NCBI GenBank assembly: GCA_022570795.1
Contig: JAKUDP010000008.1
Location: 1,798,001 to 1,862,000 of the forward strand
DNA length: 64,000 nt
Direction of reading: 5' to 3'
Source: Sphaerulina vaccinii
Taxonomy: Eukaryota > Ascomycota > Dothideomycetes > Mycosphaerellales > Mycosphaerellaceae
The notes under the pieces were generated by a model. That model had not been told where the DNA came from. It saw only the letters and a list, made by a program, of their open reading frames with translations, and did not search any database. Both the position numbers and the translations under genes were made by a program. This document shows positions 43,621 through 53,285 of the stretch, one piece after another (within the stretch, counting starts at the first letter, position 1; the number at the start of each line of letters is the position of its first letter).

Positions 43621-44710
43621 TCAAATGAACTCAGTAGGTGGGTGCAAGACTGCTTCTGAAGGAGGGATCCTCTTCACAGCTGACATACTCGCAGGCAACG
43701 CATTCTCCATATACCACGATATCACTGCCTTGTGGTCGTGACATTTGTGCTCTCTTTCGAAGTCCGGCATTAGAGCTCCATCCTCGTCGCGCCACAAGAA
43801 CGCGACAACTCCGATGTCTGCACTGCAGGATATACGCTCACGTAGAGCATCCAAGCAGTGGTTTAGGCCGTGTGAGCTTTCTACGATGTTCGCTGCATCA
43901 TCTCAGACTTACTGATGTGAGATCTCATGAATTGGTCCGGGAGTCCTTTGCCTTCGCGGATCCTCTTCTCCGCGTAATATTCGTGGTTGTAATAGAGATT
44001 CATCCGAAGCGAGTTCTGATAAGAATGAGTCTGGCTCATGGGAAATTGCGAAGAAGCTAACACTTACTATGCAGTGAAGGTGGTGGATCATCTCCGGAAC
44101 AACGAGGTATCCATCATCTGTTCCTAATGTCTCTTGAGGCAGCCAGAAATGGCTGTCGTTCAGGCCAAAAGTGGGACCAAAACGCTTTGGTAGCATGAAG
44201 TTCTCAACTGAAGTACACGAGTCAGCGTCCTCCAAGACTTGATCAAAGAGTCAACACGAACTCCATATCCCGAGGCCATCCCATGCTTTGTCTGCGTTCT
44301 GATAGTCTGGATCTGTGTACTCGGAATGGGTATAGTTGAATCGGCCAAATCTTCGAACAGACAGCTCGCGGACGATTCCACCGATATACGCTGCCTCCAC
44401 TACATCAAGTCAGAAAACTATCATGATGGGACCTAACGACGAAGTGGCCATGGTCGTATCTACCTTGCTTTCCAAAATCTGGAGAGAACCGATCTTGAGC
44501 ATAATCTAGAGTCCCGAAGAAGACTGCGAGATTGGTCACGACGAGCACAACAACATACCATCGAATGTTCCACAAGTATGTTGTCCACCTCGGCCCTGTG
44601 GACCGTTCATACTTCTCGCCGACTTCCACATTCCCTAGGAGCGTCGCCGTATCCTCTTCACGGCCTGCTCGTCGATCCGAGAAGACTCTAACCACTTTGG
44701 ATGCCATCAT
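43621..44710 (-). CDS. UstYa-family (DUF3328) oxidase, RiPP-type
   Basis: Five exons are proposed: 44710-44438, 44394-44262, 44207-44068, 44015-43913 and 43880-43621, giving about 302 residues. One N-terminal membrane segment (WYVVVLVVTNLAVFF, about 50-65) is typical of the family. Both signature motifs are present: HxxHC in MIHHLHCI (about 176-180) and HCLDALR (about 223-229). The linker YTDPDYQNADKAWDGLG also matches UstYa proteins. Members catalyse copper-dependent oxidative C–O/C–C cyclisation of Tyr/Phe side chains in fungal RiPPs such as ustiloxin, phomopsin and asperipin. It lies 2.1 kb from, and divergent to, the repeat precursor. Introns 1 (43 nt) and 4 (32 nt) are very short and least certain. 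Confidence 0.82.
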
Positions 44711-46845
44711 AGATGGTGAAAAAGATGCGGCGTTCGATGTTGGAGCAAAGTGAATGTAGGCGCCATGGAGGAGTAGCTGAACATCGAAGGGATCCGCACC
44801 TGGGCGACTCGTACGTGTCAGCCATGGGTTTAGCACGGGCTCTCGAGATAACACAACTCTTATCTCGATTGCTTGGTGTTGAGTGGATTTCGCGGTCTCG
44901 CACTCCAAAACCGACTATCATAATGCATATATGCATACATGGCTGCATGATCGTACTATCACTTACAAGTAGTATACGAAGGGCGGGCTGAGCATACCAG
45001 GTTCGAGCAACAGAGGAGGATCCACGCTTTGGAGGCCGAGATGCTTCCGATTCAACGCCTTGTGTGGGACAGGGAAGCTCCATATCGAACAAGCTGCGAC
45101 TTTTAATAGAAGAGCATACCACCCATTCCTTTGAGTATCCACCGCCGGAACCTAACTCTAGCTCGCGGACGACACCCCTGCACTAGTTGACAAGAATACA
45201 AGAGCTGTTAAGCGCCTTCTCTAGCTTGCAGACTACTTCCGAAGTAACCACTTTCGCTTTAGTTGGCGACGCTAGCATCGATAACATACTGCGCTATGCC
45301 TTCAGCTTGTCTTTGAAAAGGTGGATGTACCAGCACAGCCCAGGGAGCATTTGCAGCGATGCTCGATAACGACTCAAGCGAGTCCTCATTGGATCGGGGA
45401 CCTACTAAGAGTAGCCATGGCACGACACGTTACACGCAGCTGTATGCAAGCAAGTCTGAGCACAGATCCGGTGACCGTGGTAGGAGCTGCAATGACCTTT
45501 TGAAGGCTCCCACCTCCTGCAAATGACGGATATCAAGTACCAAGTCGTCTTAAAAGACGGGCTTTCGGCAGAATCATTACTACCACTCATCGGCTGTAGC
45601 ACCGACAACGAAGACAGCTCTGATTATCACATCAAGACAAGCTTTACTGATCGTGCACTGGGATTGCAGTACTACCGTAGCAACGACGGCTTCCATGAAC
45701 GCATCACGCGACAGCCTTGCTCGTGAACTACAAGAGAACGCAATGCACTTCTTAGGGCGAGAGGCGATATGCTGGCACTGGGCATAGATGGTGCGCATAC
45801 CCGACGTTATGGCAGGCCTCAGCGAGTACTATGCGAAAGGGGCGAAGGACTCATCCCACGACTGTGGCGTCGAGTATGCCGCGCTGAAGATTTTCATCGG
45901 TCTTGGTATGGTGACGATCTTCAACATGCCATCCAAGGCGCCGGCGCTGCGATGCCATCGAAGCCGATTTTGATTCCATTAACAGTTCAGCGACCCATGA
46001 GCGATGCGTACAATATGTTTGAGAATGTGCTTGGATCGTGGTCGTCTCGGATAGCTTCTTGCGTCTGGTTATAGTCTTCTCCATCTGCTTCCAAAGCTGG
46101 CTCGTTACTGCGCCGGCAACTCAAGTAGCGTAGTCGGCGATCGATACTAGGAGAGCATGAGCATGAACGCATAGCGTGGACTTTGACCAGAATTCGAGAC
46201 GTCCATGCTCCGACCAGATCCTGGAACATATCATGCAAGGCCATCGCACTTCTTCACTACACGAGTACAGTCTTTCACATGCTGAAGGCAAGCTCCACTT
46301 TCTAGATCATCCTTGTGATAGATTGCCACAGACAAATGGAGTTCCCCGTCTGCATGTGTGGGACTGTAGACGTAGTTACAGGGACATAATGCAATGCTAC
46401 CTCAAAACACGAGGTGGACCAGAGGCCTGCAGCAATTTGCTTGCGGCGAACGAAAGGACTCCAACGATTCAGGACTACCTGTGTGTCCACTCGTAAGCAG
46501 AGCAAATGGGCGTAGGCCTCTAGAACAGTATGATCTCCACCAAAAGCTACAGTACCCCACACAGGTCAAGGTGTCTGCCAACATTCAATGCAAATGCACA
46601 GCACCTGCTTCAGCGAACTCTATCGCTGATACAGTCTGGCTTCGGCAGATACGAGAAGCTGTGGATACTGCATCATATTGCAACGCAAGAGTGAAGTGCC
46701 GTTTGAGCTGCCCTGCCAAACATTACCGGCTCGAAAGGGCATTGATAGTGTGCTCGACGATATATCAGTCTCGAAGACTCTTCTGTTGTCACTCTCAGTA
46801 CCAGAAAGTATTTGGTCTTCCCACCCCATCACTTGTACGATCAAC
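44711..46845. other. divergent region between UstYa gene and precursor; gene remnants likely
   Basis: This 2.1-kb region carries the promoters of both RiPP genes. It holds many short open frames (for example 45523-45726 and 45788-45973 on plus) with partly protein-like composition but no complete gene. An inverted pair of diverged segments (46001-46053 and 46190-46247) both encode a 'MFxxxLGxWxSRI'-like string, on opposite strands. I read the region as decayed sequence. Confidence 0.35.
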
Positions 46846-47610
46846 ATGTCGCTTCTCAAGCTTGCAGCAATGTCCGTACTAGTCACCATGACGCTCGGCA
46901 ATCCAATGCCATTCGACGCCGTGAAGAGGAACGCCATCCCTGACGAAGATCCCTACGCGTACTACAAGGACCCGCACGTCTTTAGTGAGTAGATCTAGTC
47001 ACGTCTGATACCTGAGCTAACTAACTCCACTATAGAGAAGAGAGACGCAGCCTGCGAAGATCCCTACGCCTACTACAAGAAGCCGAATATCTTTGGTGAG
47101 TGCGCGCCTTGCAACTCAGAGGCGTAAAGTGCTGACTCCGCTATAGAGAAGAGAGATGCCGCCAGCGAGGATCCCTATGCGTACTACAAGAAGCCGAATA
47201 TCTTTGGTAATCACATACGTCGGCTGATGCGGCAGAGATTAGGCTGACTCCGCCATAGAGAAGAGAGATGCCGCCAGCGAGGATCCCTACGCATACTACA
47301 AGAAGCCAAATATCTTTGGTGAGTATCATAGAGCGTTACAGCTTAGAGAAGTGCTGTGCTGACCCCTCTCTAGAGAAGAGAGATGCCGCCAGTGAGGATC
47401 CCTACGCGTACTATAAGAAGCCGAACATCTTTGGTGAGTAGAACAGAACATATGGCGTCCAGAAAGCTTAGCTGACTCCGCTCCAGAGAAGAGAGACGCC
47501 GCTGGTGAGGACCCTTACGAGTACTATAAGAAGCCGAATATCTATGGTTAGTGCCATGCGTCATAGCTCAGAGGAGCAGTGATGTGCTGATTTCTTGTAA
47601 AGAGAAGTAG
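46846..47610 (+). CDS. Kex2-processed repeat precursor peptide, dikaritin-type RiPP candidate
   Basis: Seven exons: 46846-46984, 47036-47095, 47147-47206, 47259-47318, 47374-47433, 47487-47546 and an 8-nt terminal exon 47603-47610; 148 residues. A signal peptide (MSLLKLAAMSVLVTMTLG) is followed by a short spacer and a first KR. Six repeats follow, each ending in KR except the last. The consensus core is DPYAYYKKPNIF with leader DAAS/DAAC/DAAG before it; the first (NAIPDEDPYAYYKDPHVF) and last (DPYEYYKKPNIY) diverge. Each internal repeat is exactly 60 nt, its own exon, with phase-1 introns of 51-56 nt in the Glu codon before KR. The layout matches UstA-type precursors. Without the last exon it would stop at GGT TAG after exon 6 (147 residues). 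Confidence 0.85.
47036..47546 (+). repeat. five tandem exon–intron units (about 111–115 bp period)
   Basis: Exons 2-6 of the precursor gene repeat as 60-nt exon plus 51-55-nt intron. Exons are nearly identical; introns share mainly their 3' part (GCTGACTCCGCTATAG and variants) and diverge in the 5' part. This is tandem duplication of a whole exon–intron unit. Confidence 0.9.
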
Positions 47611-47857
47611 GTGCTCGAGGGAGCTGAGATCAAGCGCCTCTCCTCGAATTGGCTTTGTCTACGCTGCTGTGCACATACCTAGACCTGGTCTGCTAGTGAT
47701 TTGGTATACAGAGTTGGAGAGTTGGCATTGGAACATATGGGTCATGCTCGCTGTAGTCATTCATATACAACCTCAACTATCTCATGACGACCTAACACTC
47801 CGGTCTCGACAACCTCCTCAAGTGTCCGCTCCTCTTCAGTCCATGCTTGACGACTCC

Positions 47858-50800
47858 CTAGATCTTCGGCATCTTCCTGTCCACACCGAGACTCTCAACA
47901 TCCTTCGGTTTATAATAATGTGGCGCGACTTCTGTGAGCCATTCAGGTTGCAGCGGCATAACACTTCGCATGAACTCCTTGCTTGTAAGCACAAGCTCAT
48001 AGAAGATGACCCACTTCGGGCGCACATCCATAAGTACGGAACTTGGATGTATATGGACTGTCATGTTGTTCTTCACAGTCCTGTAGCTATCTCCACCACG
48101 TTGTAATCTCGCAGCATTGGGGAAGAAGCCGGCTGTAATCGCTCGTTGTATAGGTGGCAGGTTGTTTGTCCCGCAAGAGGAGACAGTGACTTCCACGCGA
48201 TCGCAAAGCTTGGCGAGTTGATCTCGTACATCTCTCGCGCGAGTAAGAGAACGTTGCTGAAGGAAGTTCTCTTTAGCCCAAACGTAGCTGAAATCTGCAT
48301 CGACCCATTGGTTCCAGATGTTGAGGTACGAGATATGGTCTCCGCCTTCTTTGGAAGTGAAACGTGCCCTTGCGGCATCGGCTTGGAGTTTCTTGTCTTT
48401 GGGTCTGTAGAAGAGTGCAGAAGCTTCGCCGAGCATGGCGATGATGGAGAGGACTTCGTCAACGCAGCCTTCTTTGTCGGCTTGGAGGACTGCTTTGGCT
48501 AACATAGGATCTGTTGGGAATTCTGCCATCTGTCGTCCGACTTTCGTGAGTTCTCCTTTGTCGTTGAGTGCGCCGAGGGCGTAGAGTTGTTCAAGAGATC
48601 GGATGAGCATGTCTGGTGCGGGCGGGTCCATGAAGTCAAAGTTGATAAGATCGTTGATGCCGAGGGACTTGAGCAGCAGTACGATGGAATTGAGGTTGGT
48701 TCGCTGAATCTCAGGCGTTGTTGATTCTGGCAGGTCGTTGTAGTATGCCCATTTCGTGTACAGCCTGAAGCACTTTCCTGGCTGATTACGACCTGCTCGT
48801 CCTGCACGCTGGTTTGCTGAAGCGCGAGAGATGGGCACCGAGACAAGCGATTCCATGTTCGTGGCAGGTGTATAGCGGTTCTCTTTGACGTATCCTGGGT
48901 CAATGACATACACAATACCGTCAATAGTAAGTGATGTCTCCGCGATGTTGGTAGCCAGAACAACTTTCCGGACCTTCGGAGGTGTTGGGTCGAAGATCTT
49001 CTGCTGTAGATCTGTTGGCAAGTTCGCATAGATGGGACATATCAGCAGTTCTGGAGCTGCATTTCCTAGCTTGCGCGCTGTTTCCTGCAAAGACTGTTCT
49101 GCTTGCTCGATCTCGTCCTGACCAGTTAAGAAAACTAAGATATCGCCAGGCATCGGTTGTGATAAATGGATTTGGAACACAGTCGTGATCGCAGCAGAGA
49201 GATAGTTTGCTTCAGGCTGTAGTGAGTAGTTCATCTCCACATCGTACGTACGGCCAGGAATGTTCAGAATGGGCGCATCGTCGAAGAATTCACTGAATTT
49301 TTGCGCGTCGAGTGTAGCCGAAGAGATCAGAAGCTTGAGATCTGGTCGCCCTCTGGCGATATCCTTGACCAGTCCGAATAAGATGTCAGTGTGCAACGTC
49401 CGTTCGTGAGCCTCGTCGATCATCAAAGCGCTGTAGCCTCCAAGATCTGGCTCAGTCAAGAACTCACGGAGTAACATACCATCGGTCATGTACTTTAGGG
49501 CGGTCTTGTCTGTCGTGTTGTCCTCGAAACGAATAGCGTATCCGACTTCGTTGCCCAATTTCACGCCAACTTCCTCTGCTACACGTGCTGCGACACTCAT
49601 GGCAGCGACACGACGTGGTTGAGTACACCCAACTTTCATGCCGTCCTTGCAGTAGCCGTCTTCGTATAAGAACTGTGGCAGTTGTGTGGTCTTTCCACTA
49701 CCCGTCTCACCAACGATGATCAGAATCTGGTACTCCTTCACAGCATCCAAGAACTGCTGGCGGTACTGGTACACTGGCAGTGTCTTGCGCTTCTCCTCCA
49801 TCGTCTTGGCTTTCCTCTCTGCCGCCAACATCTGCTGTGCGAGAAGCTTCTCTTGTGGCGATTTCATGTCACTCATGCCGCCTTTCAACACAGCGTCCGT
49901 AACCCATCGAAGCTGCTGATCCTCGTCGAAGACATACTCATATTCTCCTTCGTCCTGTTGATCGGCAACAATGATTTGCGCCTTCGTCTTTGCTAGCTGC
50001 TCTCGTTCCCACTCTTCGTGCTCAGTTACATACTTCTCCCGACCTTGATCGTCACGCTCCACATATCGGCTGTACAGAGCTTGTTCCTTGCGCTTCGTAT
50101 CCAGCTTGCCCTTCTCGGTGATATAGTCATCTGGCATGGCATATCCATCGATGTGGTCATCGATACCTTCTCGCTCCTCTGCCAGGCGCAGCGCTTCGCG
50201 GTTCCGGGCAAATTCGTCCTTCTCCTGCTGGGTCAAAGTAGGATTGTTCCGTTCCTCTTCCTCTTCTTCTGCGACCTGTCTTCGAAGCAATGCCAACTCT
50301 TGTGTAGAGCGTTTCTTGAGGTAGTCCTGCCTCGATCGCAACCTCAAATCCTTCATCTCTTGAGCTGTCAACTTTCCAGCCTGGGCTCGTCGTTCAGCAT
50401 CTGCAGCCTCTCGCTTCGATGATCGGTCCTCGGTCAGCTTCTTCGTGCTGTCCTTCTCCTTCTGCTTCAGCCTCTCCTCAAATGCTTTGCGCTCTCTTCG
50501 ATCACGTTCCTCTTCGTCCTCTTCCGGCTCGTCGTGCTTTGGAGACCTGCTGCGTGGCGATGCCGACCCGTCGTCGAACCGTGTACGCTTCGCTGGAGGT
50601 GATGGAAACTCCTCTTCTTCCTCTTCTTCTGACCCATCTCCCCATCGATCATCGAAATCTCCATCACGTCGCCGTAGTTTCTTGCTATGCCTGTCTCTAC
50701 TCCGTGACCTCCTCCGTTCTCGATCTGACCTGTGCTTGGACTTGCGCTCCCCGTTCTCTTCCTTCCTTCGCTCTGTCTTTGGTGGAGGCGGTGCCTCTTC

Positions 50801-51088
50801 CTCGACCTCCATCTCCACCAGCGCATATTTTTTCCTGCCTTCCTTTGGCTTTGCGCTTTTCCCTCCAGAAGCTCCATTCGAGCTCGTTTTGGCTACCTGA
50901 GCATATAGTCCTTCACTGAATCTCCGAAGGTCATCATCGCCAGACTCAAGCATGCTCGACAGCTTGTCCATAAGCTGTGAGGATGATTTTGCACGCTTTG
51001 CTTCTGACACCACAAAGTCTACAATCATGTCTTCGCTTGCTCCGACCAGCTTGAGCAAGTGGTCGGAGACATATGTGCGAAGGTCCAT
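47858..51088 (-). CDS. DEAH-box pre-mRNA splicing helicase, Prp2/DHX16 type
   Basis: This single exon encodes 1076 residues. The N-terminal 450 residues are charged (RS- and ED-rich, KKLRRRDGDFDDRWGDGSE), as in Prp2/DHX16. The helicase core has motif I GETGSGKT (460-467), DEAH (558-561), SATLDAQKF, TNIAETSLTIDGI and QRAGRAGR. The winged-helix, ratchet and OB-fold region follows (HA2, residues about 780-1000), ending RKMPKI. Length and an N-terminal helical PWI-like start (MDLRTYVSDHLLKLVG) fit S. pombe Cdc28/human DHX16, which remodels the spliceosome before the first catalytic step. It borders the accessory island on the right, only 247 bases beyond the precursor gene. Confidence 0.94.
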   Translation of the reverse strand: MDLRTYVSDHLLKLVGASEDMIVDFVVSEAKRAKSSSQLMDKLSSMLESGDDDLRRFSEGLYAQVAKTSSNGASGGKSAKPKEGRKKYALVEMEVEEEAPPPPKTERRKEENGERKSKHRSDRERRRSRSRDRHSKKLRRRDGDFDDRWGDGSEEEEEEEFPSPPAKRTRFDDGSASPRSRSPKHDEPEEDEEERDRRERKAFEERLKQKEKDSTKKLTEDRSSKREAADAERRAQAGKLTAQEMKDLRLRSRQDYLKKRSTQELALLRRQVAEEEEEERNNPTLTQQEKDEFARNREALRLAEEREGIDDHIDGYAMPDDYITEKGKLDTKRKEQALYSRYVERDDQGREKYVTEHEEWEREQLAKTKAQIIVADQQDEGEYEYVFDEDQQLRWVTDAVLKGGMSDMKSPQEKLLAQQMLAAERKAKTMEEKRKTLPVYQYRQQFLDAVKEYQILIIVGETGSGKTTQLPQFLYEDGYCKDGMKVGCTQPRRVAAMSVAARVAEEVGVKLGNEVGYAIRFEDNTTDKTALKYMTDGMLLREFLTEPDLGGYSALMIDEAHERTLHTDILFGLVKDIARGRPDLKLLISSATLDAQKFSEFFDDAPILNIPGRTYDVEMNYSLQPEANYLSAAITTVFQIHLSQPMPGDILVFLTGQDEIEQAEQSLQETARKLGNAAPELLICPIYANLPTDLQQKIFDPTPPKVRKVVLATNIAETSLTIDGIVYVIDPGYVKENRYTPATNMESLVSVPISRASANQRAGRAGRNQPGKCFRLYTKWAYYNDLPESTTPEIQRTNLNSIVLLLKSLGINDLINFDFMDPPAPDMLIRSLEQLYALGALNDKGELTKVGRQMAEFPTDPMLAKAVLQADKEGCVDEVLSIIAMLGEASALFYRPKDKKLQADAARARFTSKEGGDHISYLNIWNQWVDADFSYVWAKENFLQQRSLTRARDVRDQLAKLCDRVEVTVSSCGTNNLPPIQRAITAGFFPNAARLQRGGDSYRTVKNNMTVHIHPSSVLMDVRPKWVIFYELVLTSKEFMRSVMPLQPEWLTEVAPHYYKPKDVESLGVDRKMPKI

Positions 51089-51698
51089 GATGGAGATTGG
51101 TAGGCAGTATTTCTACTGCGTGTAGAGTGAAGTTGATGTTCTTAGAGGGTTGAAGATCGAAAGCCATATGCGCCAAGACACGCGAGTCATGAAGCCTTTT
51201 GCTCCTTCCCCTCCTCTCACGACCCTCGATCTCTCCTGCCATAATACAACCACTTCTCGCCCACAAGATATAAACTGTGAACTCACAGCAGAACGAGAGA
51301 TCAACGACTCCTGGGCAACAAGGAATGTCGAACTACACAGGTGACTGAAGCCGCCGCGGACGAGCATCTCAGACATCTGGTTTCTTGCTCTCTTGCAGAC
51401 CTATACCACTATACAAGCCCATCCTACCATACGCGTCTGGCATTCTGATACCACGATGGCCGTTCTGGATTCAGCTCAGCGGGTACAGCACAGGTCGAGA
51501 AGCAAGTCGCTACACATGCAGACGATAGTGTCATATTCACGATGAACCCTGTCGAAACACAGAGATAGCCATATTGGTGACACTGCATGAGATCTGACCT
51601 CTCCAGAAAAACTCTTCCCTTTCCTTCTCTATACTTCCAACCTGATGAATTGACGAACACTCCGACAAATCCCACTGATACGAACAGAACTCGCCGGG
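51089..51698. other. divergent intergenic region
   Basis: This 0.6-kb region lies between the helicase (minus) and the F-box pseudogene (plus). Nothing coding is evident. Confidence 0.4.
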
Positions 51699-53285
51699 AT
51701 GACAAGCTTTCTGGAATCTCTGCCCGCAGAGCTGTTGGCCAGGATTATCAGCGAAGTCGACAATGACATCTCCCAAGTCAGAACTGTCGAGCATGACGGC
51801 TTCCTTCCGAGTCGCATGCGCTTGCTACGCTCCATTTCCGACGTCTCACGTACATTTCATAAGGCGAACGAGCCCTTCCTCTACCGAGATTTCCAGTCAT
51901 TTCACAGTAGTCAACCAATACGGCCTTTCCTGCGAACATTGTGTGAGAAGCCACACCTGGCACAACATGTTCATAACTTGAAGATTGGCGCCGTTTACCG
52001 ACGATCTGTGGCACCGAGCGAATACGAGCGAGCACTCTTCACGGCCACAATGGAAGCATTCAAGAATCACGAGTGGCACGGAAACGTTTTGCGTGCTATA
52101 TGGCAGGGCTGTCATATTGCTGAAGCAGTCTTACTACTCGCTTTAGCCACTAACGTGCAAACTCTGAGCATAGCTTTCGAGGAGTCCATGATCAGAACAC
52201 ACAGTGTATGCCAAGAGTGTCCACACATGGCGGCTTGCTTTATATCAACCATTTCGCAAGCAAGGAAGGACAGCTCTGAAGCGTACAAACACCTCCGTGC
52301 GGTTGAAGTACTGCATGGGAGAGCACCATCAACAGCTCCACTGCTGCCAATCACAGACATTCCAATCCAGCTAGACCATGCGAGTCAGCTACTGGTGCTG
52401 CTTCCGGCACTCAAGACTCTCGAGATCTCACGACTTGCTGGAAGGTCTCTTATTCAGCACTTCATTGCGCTCATCCTTCCGGCACATATCACGAGCTCCA
52501 CCCTTGAGACTTTGTCCTTGAAAAGGTGTGAAGAAGACGTGAGTGCAGCAGTCGCACTTCTAAGTCGGTGCACTCGATTGACAGGCTTTGAGGCAATGTT
52601 CGATGAGGGAGCAAGCATTGGAGATCCCCGCTCTCTTCGCAGGTCTTCATCGCCATGGCTCGACCATGAGGATCTTGAAACTTGATACGGCTCGTCAGGT
52701 GGCATATTAAGGTCATCGTATGATCAAACACTGGGTAAGTTCTGAAAGGCAAACGTGCAGATGTCTCGCGAAGCTCGTGTATACTGCGGCGAGAAGTCAC
52801 GGAACAAAAGCTTCAAATCATGCCTGCGCTGCTCAGAGATACTTGCTTACCTATTGCTTGGTAGGACCGCTTTACAGCACTCCGCGCGCTCTCCATTGAC
52901 GACTAACATGAGCACCCGCGTTGGTATGGAGAATCTCAGCGATGTCCTGGAGCACGTCGCGCCTTGTCTACCCGACGAACTGAGGATAGCGCGATTGACA
53001 TTACAGTCTACATCAGCCGAAACTGGAAACGTGGAGTATGGAAATTACCTCAACGATCAGACGGAGGGTCCTAATGCGTTTCGACGTCGGAAGGACAAAG
53101 ACTGGATCCTTCATTTGTCCATCTGGGCTGGGCAAGGGACACATATCAGATTTGCCTGCTCCAAGAGTGCGACTAAGTCTGTCAAGCAGTGTCTCGTAGA
53201 ACTCGCTGGAATGATAGAAGAAGAGGGGGTCATGGCCTTGCTGGGCGATTACTTTGAGAAGTGGGAGGTGCACGAAAAGATTTAG
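51699..53285 (+). pseudogene. F-box/LRR-like gene with frameshifts and a stop
   Basis: The first frame (51699 onward) has an F-box (FLESLPAELLARIISEVDND, residues about 3-22) and helical LRR-like sequence. Near 52620 coding character moves to the next frame (LFAGLHRHGS, then MRILKLDTARQVAY), which meets TAA at 52708. Past that stop the same frame stays open to a GT donor at 52735. It resumes in phase after the intron at 52865 (DRFTALRALSIDD), stops at 52904, and a third frame from about 52908 to 53285 looks like the C-terminus (MENLSDVLEHVAPCLPDEL). I count two frameshifts and one nonsense codon. Two shorter genes would be an alternative reading. Confidence 0.6.
52735..52864 (+). repeat. introner-like element, diverged copy 3
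   Basis: This is a 130-nt GT–AG segment inside the broken F-box gene, starting GTAAGT and ending TCAGAGATACTTGCTTACCT then GGTAG. It shares the 3' block with the 142-nt introns in the TFIIIC and tyrosinase genes (CAGAGACACTTGCTTACCT and CACAGATACTTGCTTACGT) and weaker matches further 5'. Confidence 0.5.

Noticed and set aside
47036..47546. Regular 111-115 bp repeats looking like a CRISPR or satellite array
   Set aside because: The repeated part is coding with exact 60-nt exons, GT–AG introns and KR sites; spacers share sequence. It is a repeat-exon gene in a eukaryote.
49682..50919. Several plus-strand frames over 100 codons
   Set aside because: They are antisense to the charged N-terminal half of the DEAH helicase, whose codon bias keeps the opposite strand open.
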